From Denitratisoma oestradiolicum (lineage in GTDB: Bacteria > Pseudomonadota > Gammaproteobacteria > Burkholderiales > Rhodocyclaceae), in assembly GCF_902813185.1 (NCBI RefSeq), contig NZ_LR778301.1:1550001-1614000 (forward strand): a DNA stretch of 64,000 bases. The letters run 5' to 3'. The notes below the pieces were generated by a model. The model saw only the letters and a list, made by a program, of their open reading frames with translations, ran no database searches and was not told the origin of the DNA. Positions within the stretch are counted from its first letter, which is position 1; every line of letters starts with the position of its first letter. Shown here one piece after another: positions 58,285 to 64,000 of the stretch. A program made the position numbers and the translations under genes.

Positions 58285-59532
58285 TCAGGAAATCATCGGG
58301 CTGGCTGGCCTGGGACGATCACCGCTTATTGGGCAGGAGCGGGCTTGCGCCGCCGGGACCAGGGAACGCAGGGTGTCTACGAACTGGTCGGTGACCCGGT
58401 CCCAGGCCAGGCTGGAAATGGATGCGACGGCCCGCAGCCGGAAGCGGGTCAGCAGGGTCGGGTGAATGAGCAGGTCGGTGGCGGACTGGATGAATCCGAC
58501 CTCGTCTCGCGGAGGCACGATGAAGCCGTTGTGGCCGTCTTCGATCAATTCCGCGGCGGCTGCCCGGGCATAGCTCACCACGCCGAGGCCGCTGGCCAGG
58601 GCCTCGGCGACGACATTGCCGTAGGTTTCGGTCAGACTGGGAAACAGGAACAGGTCGGCGGAGGCGTAATGCCGGGCCAGATCCTCCCCCCGCCGTACAC
58701 CGGCGTAGATGTGTTGCGGATGATCCGTCTTCAGACGGGCCAGCAGGGGGCCGTCGCCGACCAGCAGCAGACGGGTCTGGGGGCGCGTCTGATGCAGGGT
58801 ATCGAAGGTGCGCAGCACCAGGTCGATGTTTTTCTCCGCTGCCAGGCGCCCCACGTAGGCCACCACATGGGCGCGGGGACCCACGCCCCACTGGGTCCGC
58901 AGCTCCCGGGAACGGTGCGCCGGATTGAAGAGCTGGGTATCCACGCCCCGGGCCATCAGACCCACATTGCGATATCCCTGCTCGGCCAGGCGAGCCGCCA
59001 GTTCCCGGGTGGGCACCAGGGTGGTATCCGCGGCGTTGTGGAAGCGGCGCAGATGGGCCGCGATGGCGCCTTGCAACCAGCCCAGCCCGTAATGGCCGCT
59101 GTAGGCGTCGAAGTGGGTGTGGTAACTGGTGCTGACCGGCAGGCCCAGGCGGCGGGCGGCCTTGGCGGCGGACCAGCCCAGGGGACCTTGGGTGGCGATG
59201 TGCACGATGTCGGGCCTGTCCTCGCGCCAGAGCCGGCGCAGGCTGGTCCCCGCCGGCAAGCCGAAGCGCAGGCCCGGATAGCCGGGCATGGGCAGACCAG
59301 CCACCAGATGCTCGTGGAACTCCCGGTGGCGAATCGGCGATTCACCCAGGGATTGGACCGGGCGGATAAGCTGCACCCTATGTCCGCGCAGGCGCAGGCC
59401 TTCAACCAACCGGCCCAGGGTCATCGCCACGCCATTGACTTCGGGCGGGTAGGTTTCCGTGACCAGGGCCAGCTTCAGCGGAGTGCCCCGGGGCCGGCGT
59501 GCAATCAGCGGGTGGAACTCTTCCGTCTTCAT
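58285..59532 (-). CDS. GT4-family glycosyltransferase
   Basis: A 415-residue retaining GT-B glycosyltransferase. N-terminal domain with [29 protein letters not shown] (split); C-terminal nucleotide-sugar domain with [17 protein letters not shown] and the EX7E-type [21 protein letters not shown]. Closest in look to the GT4 enzymes that make glycolipids or mannosides. ATG at 59532 or 59541, both without a clear Shine-Dalgarno. First gene of the operon with MCP, EAL-CBS-GGDEF and LpxH-like genes. Confidence 0.87.
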   Translation of the reverse strand: MKTEEFHPLIARRPRGTPLKLALVTETYPPEVNGVAMTLGRLVEGLRLRGHRVQLIRPVQSLGESPIRHREFHEHLVAGLPMPGYPGLRFGLPAGTSLRRLWREDRPDIVHIATQGPLGWSAAKAARRLGLPVSTSYHTHFDAYSGHYGLGWLQGAIAAHLRRFHNAADTTLVPTRELAARLAEQGYRNVGLMARGVDTQLFNPAHRSRELRTQWGVGPRAHVVAYVGRLAAEKNIDLVLRTFDTLHQTRPQTRLLLVGDGPLLARLKTDHPQHIYAGVRRGEDLARHYASADLFLFPSLTETYGNVVAEALASGLGVVSYARAAAAELIEDGHNGFIVPPRDEVGFIQSATDLLIHPTLLTRFRLRAVASISSLAWDRVTDQFVDTLRSLVPAAQARSCPISGDRPRPASPMIS

Positions 59533-59770
59533 GGCGCCCATGATGGTGGCGGCGTGCGACGGGAATATGAATGGCGGGTTACATGTTTGTGACAGAGGGA
59601 GGCATGATGCGGCGACTGGGTGCTGTGATTCACAGTGCTTTCCCATCGGGTCAAGTTTCGTTACCCAGTGAGTCAAGTACCCAGGGGATTTTCAAGGAAG
59701 AATATCGATGCTGTTGGCGTTCATGTCAGGCCAGCAGTCATGTCCGTGGTCAACATTCACTTGGGAGTCG

Positions 59771-60226
59771 ATGATGGGACTTAGAGGCATCAACCGGATC
59801 GTGATCGCCGTGAGGAATCTGGAGGCAGCCAAAAAGCTGTATGCCGACATGCTGGGGGCGACGTTTCATGACGCCCATTGGACGGGGGCGCCCTTCGGCA
59901 TCCATGTGTCCATCGCCTGGGACGCCGGTATCGAACTGTGCGCTCCCATGCCCGGCCGGGAGCACGACAGCGCGGTGTCGCAGTTTCTGGCGCACAAGGG
60001 TGAAGGGATCGTGACTGTCTTTTTCGGCGTCGATGATGCCGATGTGGCGGTCAGCCGTGCCATATCGGCGGGCTATGCTTGTTTCCATTCGCTGGACTAT
60101 TCCCAGGACGAGATGGATCAGCACTTGGGCGGGCGCTTCTGCCGCTATCAGGAGTCCTATGTTTCTTCGGCGGATCGTTGCGGATTCGGTGTCGCCCTGG
60201 CCCGGATCGACAGAAAACCGGGGTAG
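59771..60226 (+). CDS. VOC (glyoxalase/dioxygenase-like) family protein
   Basis: A 151-residue protein with a VOC-like start: GINRIVIAVRNLEAAKKLYADMLGATFHDAHW (split), GIELCAPMPG and TVFFGVDDADVAVSRAISAGY. Only one or two of the usual metal ligands are obvious, so it may be a binding protein rather than an enzyme. GGGAG precedes the ATG at 59771. It lies 74 bp before the AraC-type regulator, which may control it. Substrate unknown. Confidence 0.75.
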   Translation: MMGLRGINRIVIAVRNLEAAKKLYADMLGATFHDAHWTGAPFGIHVSIAWDAGIELCAPMPGREHDSAVSQFLAHKGEGIVTVFFGVDDADVAVSRAISAGYACFHSLDYSQDEMDQHLGGRFCRYQESYVSSADRCGFGVALARIDRKPG

Positions 60227-60300
60227 GTCTGAGTTTCCATCATCTCTGACATAATTCCTTCGGTTCGGTGTCATTTGCATTTTTCGAAAGCGAGGGGCAG

Positions 60301-61242
60301 ATGCATGCGATCTCTTCGGATCAGGATGATGGAGTTTGGCGCAGCCTTGAAGGCTGGAGGGAGTTCATGTCCCTCCGTTATCCGGGCGCTCAGGTGTTTT
60401 CGGAGGGGCCGAGACATAGTTTCCTCACCCGTTACCAATCATGGCAGTTCGGTGGCCTGGAGTTTGCGGAGATTCATTCGACCTCCCGGCAAAGTCTTCA
60501 GGTTCCCATGCCGGAGCGGGCTGCCCCTGACAGTTATTACCTGCCGCTGCAACTGAACGGCGATTTCCATGGCGGGCAATACGGCCGGGAATTTCGTGGG
60601 GGCGTTCGGTCGATGCTGTTGCTGGATAGCCAGGCGCCCCACTGGCGAGAGCTTGGTGCCGATAGCCATCTGCTCAATGTGCGCCTGCCCAAGCCGCTGC
60701 TGGAGCGCTACCTGGCCGATCCCCGGGCGATATGCATGAATCCGGTGAGCGCGGACTCGGGGCAGGGGGCACTGGTATGGGGTTTCATCAACGCCCTGTG
60801 GGCGAGACGGGCAGAGTTGGGCACGGCCGACATGCCGGCACTGGCTGATGTGGTGGCGCGCATGGTCGCGGGCCTCTTCGGCACCCTGCACGATGAGGAA
60901 GCCGCTGTCTCAGGATTGGTCGATAGACAACGACGCCGGGTGCTGGAATGCATCGCCGCGAATCTGAACGCCCCCCGGCTGGACGTGCAAAGCGTTGCCA
61001 CCGCCTGCGGCATCTCGCCCCGCTACGTGCATCTGCTGATGCGTCACACCGGACGGACCTTTTCACAATACCTGTTGGAACATCGGCTGGAGCGCTGCCG
61101 TAACGCCTTGCAAGGCCGGCCTGGAAAACGCTCCATCACCGAGATCGCCTTCGAGTGGGGATTCAACGATGTCTCCCACTTCAGTCGTTCCTTCCGCAAG
61201 CGCTACGGACTGTCGCCGCGGGAGTTCCGGCGTCAGGCATAG
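60301..61242 (+). CDS. AraC-family transcriptional regulator
   Basis: A 313-residue regulator: an N-terminal AraC-binding-like domain (about 30-190) and a C-terminal pair of HTH motifs (LDVQSVATACGISPRYVHLLMRHTG split; SITEIAFEWGFNDVSHFSRSFRKRYGLSPREFR split). ATG at 60301 follows GAGGGG; a GTG at 60268 is in frame and possible. It is the only regulator near the VOC gene. Convergent with the response-regulator gene, 10 bp apart. Confidence 0.88.
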   Translation: MHAISSDQDDGVWRSLEGWREFMSLRYPGAQVFSEGPRHSFLTRYQSWQFGGLEFAEIHSTSRQSLQVPMPERAAPDSYYLPLQLNGDFHGGQYGREFRGGVRSMLLLDSQAPHWRELGADSHLLNVRLPKPLLERYLADPRAICMNPVSADSGQGALVWGFINALWARRAELGTADMPALADVVARMVAGLFGTLHDEEAAVSGLVDRQRRRVLECIAANLNAPRLDVQSVATACGISPRYVHLLMRHTGRTFSQYLLEHRLERCRNALQGRPGKRSITEIAFEWGFNDVSHFSRSFRKRYGLSPREFRRQA

Positions 61243-61252
61243 CTCCGCAGCA

Positions 61253-61915
61253 TCAGCCTCCCCGACCCATGGGGCCGTCGACTGTGCCATGTTGTATGGC
61301 GATCACCGCTGCTTCGGTGCGTGAGCGGACCTGTAGTTTTTGCAGGATCTTGGTAATGTGATGTTTGACGGTCTTTTCGGCGAGATGGATCGACTCGCCG
61401 ATCTCCCGGTTGGTGAGGCCCTGGCTGAGCAGTTTGAGGATGCCGGCTTCCCGTGCAGTCAGCCTGGACAGGGCGTCGGGGGGGCTGGGACGGGAAAGTT
61501 CTGTCAGCAGTTCCGCCGCCAGGATCGGCGTGACATAGGCCTCGCCGTCCGCGATGCTGCGGGTAATGGCGCGCAATTCTCCTGCCGATACACCCTTGAG
61601 CACATAGCCATGGGCGCCAGCCTTGAGCGCCGCCAGGAGACTTTCCCTGTCCTCCGAGACGGTCAGCATCATGATCCGCACATTCGGTACGCAGGCGGCA
61701 ATGTCCCGGGCGGCGGCGATGCCGCCCATGCCGGGCATGTTGACGTCAAGCAGCACCATGTCGGGTTGCAGTCGCTGGGCCAGGGCAACCGCCTCTTCTC
61801 CACTACAGGCCTGGGCGATCACCAGGAAATCCTCGGCCGCATCCAGGGAATGGGCAACGCCTTCGCGGAACAGGGGATGGTCGTCAGCAAGCAGGATGCT
61901 GATCGGGCTGGACAT
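61253..61915 (-). CDS. NarL/FixJ-type response regulator
   Basis: A 220-residue response regulator: receiver domain with ILLADDHPLFREGV, phospho-acceptor Asp57 (MVLLDVNMPGMGG) and Lys in YVLKGVSAGEL; C-terminal LuxR-type HTH (LTAREAGILKLLSQGLTNREIGESIHLAEKTVKHH, split). The ATG at 61915 overlaps the kinase gene by 32 bp. Partner of the HisKA_3 kinase; possible targets are the divergent cytochrome c genes. Confidence 0.93.
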   Translation of the reverse strand: MSSPISILLADDHPLFREGVAHSLDAAEDFLVIAQACSGEEAVALAQRLQPDMVLLDVNMPGMGGIAAARDIAACVPNVRIMMLTVSEDRESLLAALKAGAHGYVLKGVSAGELRAITRSIADGEAYVTPILAAELLTELSRPSPPDALSRLTAREAGILKLLSQGLTNREIGESIHLAEKTVKHHITKILQKLQVRSRTEAAVIAIQHGTVDGPMGRGG

Positions 61916-63347
61916 GAATGGCGTCCTCCGGGAAAAGTAGAAGTTTGGCGTCGATGGACGTGCCACTGCCGGGGGCGGACCGGACTGCAAAAGCGCCGCC
62001 GAGCAGTCTTACGCGCTCTCGCATGAAGGGAAGGCCCAGGTGTCCCGATATGGCATCGCCCTGGGGGTCGAAGCCGGGGCCCCGATCTGAAATGATGACT
62101 CTCACGTGTTCTCCTTCCCTGCTCACCCGCACCTGGGGGGCGCCCTCGGGCGCATGTCGCCAACTGTTGGTCAGGGATTCCTGAAGGAGTCGATATACCG
62201 TGATCTTGACCGCCAGCGATGCGGTGGCCAGCTCATCGTCGATCTGTGTTTCGACGCCTGGTCCGAACAGTCGCTCGAAGTCCTGAATGGCGCGCCGTGC
62301 CGTGTCGGCCAGGGTCAGATTCTCGATGCCGGGCAGGGCCAGGCCGGAAGCGATGTTGCGCACGTCTCCCAGGGCGGAGCGCAGGGCTTCCTCGATGCGC
62401 TGGACTTCCCCGGAGGCATCGCCGGCCGGGGGGGCGCGTCCGCTAAAGGCGTCCACCAACGTATCAAGGCGCATCAGGGCGAAGGCGATCTCCTGGGCCG
62501 GCCCGTCGTGGAGGTCGGCGGCAACCCGGTGCAGGAGTTGTTCGTTGAGTGCGGTGGAGCGGGCACCGGCATCGCGCAACTGCTTGCGCATGTGCTCGTT
62601 GTCATCAAGGGCGTTACGCAACTGCTGGAGCTGGGAATGCAGGCCGCGCTGCTGGTCGAGGATGGTGGCGTTGGCGCGGCGCACAAGACCTAGCAACAAC
62701 AGGCAGATCGCCATCGTGGTCATGGCGACGAGCAGCCAACTGCGCTGCTGGGCGGAGCGGATGTCGCGGCTCAGGTTTTCCATCGAATGATAGAACTCGG
62801 CGACAGCGAAGATTTCTGCCGTGCCATGGGCACGCACCGGCACATAGACCTCGAGGAGTTGGGGCCAGTTCTCCCGTTCCGGGGGATTGTCGGATTCCTC
62901 CAGATTGCTGACCCGGGCCTGCAAGGTTCCCGCGAAGGCGGCGGCGAGCCTGCCGTCCATCGGAAACTGCTGTCCCACCTGGGCATGGTCGCTACTGTAG
63001 AGAATCGTTCCCGTCGGGCTCCAGAGTTTGAAGCGGACCACCTTGCGGCGTAAGGGGCCGGAGACAAATACCCGGTCGAGGGTGGCATGGGTTTCGCCGC
63101 CCATCAATCCGAGGACCGTCTGATCATGCAGTTGTCCGGCGAGGATGCTTTCCACGTAGACCGCCGCGATGGCGGCAGTCCGGTTGATCGAACTGCTTTC
63201 GATCTGGCGCCCGATCCAGGTGCCGGTGATCACCGCGCCGGCCACCAGGATCACCACGATCACCAGGAGAAACTGCTGCAGCAGGCTCAGTCGCCCGAAG
63301 GCCTGTGTGGCATGGGATACGCGGAGGATTTGATCGCGGTGGTGCAT
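61884..63347 (-). CDS. NarX/DegS-type sensor histidine kinase
   Basis: A 487-residue membrane kinase: TM1 about 24-44, periplasmic sensor of about 155 residues, TM2 about 203-222, coiled coil, HisKA_3 with His280 in VAADLHDGPAQEIAFALMRLD (split) and an HATPase domain (LLQESLTNSWRHA, GPGFDP, LGLPFMRERVRLLGG). The ATG at 63347 is chosen; the frame continues about 100 codons upstream across the divergent region and even into the cytochrome gene, which is not credible. Signal unknown. Confidence 0.9.
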   Translation of the reverse strand: MHHRDQILRVSHATQAFGRLSLLQQFLLVIVVILVAGAVITGTWIGRQIESSSINRTAAIAAVYVESILAGQLHDQTVLGLMGGETHATLDRVFVSGPLRRKVVRFKLWSPTGTILYSSDHAQVGQQFPMDGRLAAAFAGTLQARVSNLEESDNPPERENWPQLLEVYVPVRAHGTAEIFAVAEFYHSMENLSRDIRSAQQRSWLLVAMTTMAICLLLLGLVRRANATILDQQRGLHSQLQQLRNALDDNEHMRKQLRDAGARSTALNEQLLHRVAADLHDGPAQEIAFALMRLDTLVDAFSGRAPPAGDASGEVQRIEEALRSALGDVRNIASGLALPGIENLTLADTARRAIQDFERLFGPGVETQIDDELATASLAVKITVYRLLQESLTNSWRHAPEGAPQVRVSREGEHVRVIISDRGPGFDPQGDAISGHLGLPFMRERVRLLGGAFAVRSAPGSGTSIDAKLLLFPEDAIHVQPDQHPAC

Positions 63348-63387
63348 GACCGGGCCATGGTAGCACGCAAGATCGGCCCCGGAATCA

Positions 63388-63420
63388 GACCAAAGTCCTA
63401 TCAAATTCGCGCCCTTGGTC
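63388..63420. promoter_or_regulatory. Inverted repeat in the kinase/cytochrome divergent region
   Basis: GACCAAAG (63388-63395) and CCTTGGTC (63413-63420) are inverted with one mismatch and a 17-bp spacer. It lies in the 169-bp gap between the sensor kinase and cytochrome genes. A binding site for the response regulator is a guess. Confidence 0.35.
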
Positions 63421-63516
63421 CGAGTCAATTCGAGACCCTTGCCGCTAGCCCTGATGTTGCGGATGGCAATAATGGTGCATGACAACAATCCCACATAAAT
63501 AGCAGGGGTAAGAACC

Positions 63517-63846
63517 ATGAGCGTACGTAATACCGGCATTGTCTGCGTCCTGATCCTTTCCTTCGGAAGCCCGGTTTTGGCGGTGGATGAGGAGGCTGCC
63601 GAGGAATTGCTGAAAGTCAGCAAGTGCCTCAAGTGCCATAGCGTCGACAAGAAAAAGAGCGGTCCGACCTACCAGGAAGTCGCTGCGAAATACAAAGGCA
63701 AGCCCGAGGCCGAGGCCAAGCTGACCAAGCATGTGACCGAGCCCAGCAAGGTCAAGGTGGACGGCAAGGAAACGGATCATGGCGCCGCCAAGACCCGGGA
63801 CCCGGCCAAGGTCAAGAATCTGATCGAGTGGATTCTGTCCCGCTGA
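63517..63846 (+). CDS. Small periplasmic cytochrome c (class I-like)
   Basis: A 109-residue exported cytochrome: signal peptide about 1-22 (cleavage after SPVLA), heme attachment Cys37-Leu-Lys-Cys40-His41 (KCLKCHSVDKKKSGPTY, class I-like) and a C-terminal helix KVKNLIEWILSR. There is no Met after residue 1, so the usual Met sixth ligand is missing; His72 or His88 may take its place. AGGGG lies before the ATG. It precedes a membrane-anchored protein gene and is divergent from the two-component system. Confidence 0.85.
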   Translation: MSVRNTGIVCVLILSFGSPVLAVDEEAAEELLKVSKCLKCHSVDKKKSGPTYQEVAAKYKGKPEAEAKLTKHVTEPSKVKVDGKETDHGAAKTRDPAKVKNLIEWILSR

Positions 63847-63886
63847 TGGCCGACAGAGTTTCCAGGGATTACGGGGGAGGGATGCG

Positions 63887-64000
63887 ATGAGCGATATCTG
63901 GGCGGCCATACGCCGTTGGGGGCTGGTCAAGGCAATCGGGGTTGTGGCTGTTGTCCTGATTGTCATCATGCTGCTGGTGGTCGGCGGCGCCGCCGGACTG
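63887..64000 (+). CDS. Start of a membrane-anchored protein (window edge, partial)
   Basis: Only 38 residues are in the window: MSDIWAAIRRWGLVKAIG followed by a long hydrophobic run rich in Val, Ile and Leu. GGGGGAGGG precedes the ATG. The short cytosolic N-terminus with one TM helix, 40 bp after a cytochrome c, fits a NapC/NirT- or TorC-like multiheme cytochrome anchor, but no heme motif is reached, so this is inference. Confidence 0.5.
   Translation, partial: MSDIWAAIRRWGLVKAIGVVAVVLIVIMLLVVGGAAGL

Noticed and set aside
59623..59635. Perfect 13-bp palindrome CTGTGATTCACAG before the VOC gene
   Set aside because: It looks like a CRP half-site pair, but the spacing (1 bp instead of 6) does not fit CRP or FNR, and one short palindrome in 64 kb is not strong evidence.

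Overview
The window is a GC-rich, densely packed chromosomal segment with strongly biased codon use. Its gene content and order point to a betaproteobacterium, probably near Rhodocyclales/Sterolibacteriaceae: a pyruvate dehydrogenase operon whose E3 carries a lipoyl domain, a cysE-iscR-isc cluster, a rimP-nusA-infB-rbfA-truB-rpsO-pnp run, and a gcvTHP operon behind a glycine riboswitch. This placement is inferred from protein families and synteny; no rRNA gene is present. I found no tRNA, CRISPR array, transposase, integrase or prophage gene.

Layout. 1-4.8 kb (minus): NTF2-like secreted protein, cupredoxin-like periplasmic protein, membrane GGDEF-EAL protein and gdhA. 4.9-9.7 kb (minus): glycine cleavage system gcvT-gcvH-gcvP behind a tandem glycine riboswitch with a terminator; a repeat element separates gcvH from gcvP. 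9.8-16.5 kb (plus): alpha/beta hydrolase, PHP phosphatase, YciO, site-2 protease, trpS, scpA-scpB and rluB. 16.5-25.3 kb (plus): translation and RNA operon rimP-nusA-infB-rbfA-truB, then rpsO and pnp. 25.4-30.4 kb (minus): dksA, then a four-gene 2-oxoacid:acceptor oxidoreductase operon (gamma, alpha, beta, flavin/Fe-S subunit). 30.6-37.6 kb (plus): aceE-aceF, an HslV/BPH-like Ntn-hydrolase, lpdA and an NTF2-like gene. A large palindrome lies between these two divergent 2-oxoacid systems.

37.6-42.2 kb: msrA, a solitary PaaN-type aldehyde dehydrogenase and sucCD. 42.3-50.5 kb (plus): cysE, iscR, an extra cysteine desulfurase, iscS-iscU-iscA-hscB-hscA-fdx-iscX and a TatD-family gene. 50.5-54.0 kb: DUF2892 protein, a methyltransferase, GC-rich repeats, then an AT-rich island of about 1.1 kb with an orphan membrane protein and a toxin-antitoxin-like pair, then a Crp/Fnr regulator. 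54.0-59.5 kb (minus): an apparent operon of glycosyltransferase, chemoreceptor, EAL-CBS-GGDEF protein and LpxH-like phosphoesterase. 59.7-64 kb: VOC protein, AraC regulator, a NarL-type two-component pair, and divergently a small cytochrome c with the start of a membrane-anchored protein.

Functionally the window is mostly core metabolism: pyruvate and other 2-oxoacid oxidation by two chemistries, one-carbon units from glycine, Fe-S assembly, and ribosome/RNA maturation. Environmental sensing modules sit at both ends. The observations most worth following are the proteasome-like gene inside the PDH operon, the palindromic operator between the two 2-oxoacid systems, the toxin-antitoxin-like pair in the AT-rich island, and two families of palindromic repeats, one of which appears to have entered the lpdA linker.
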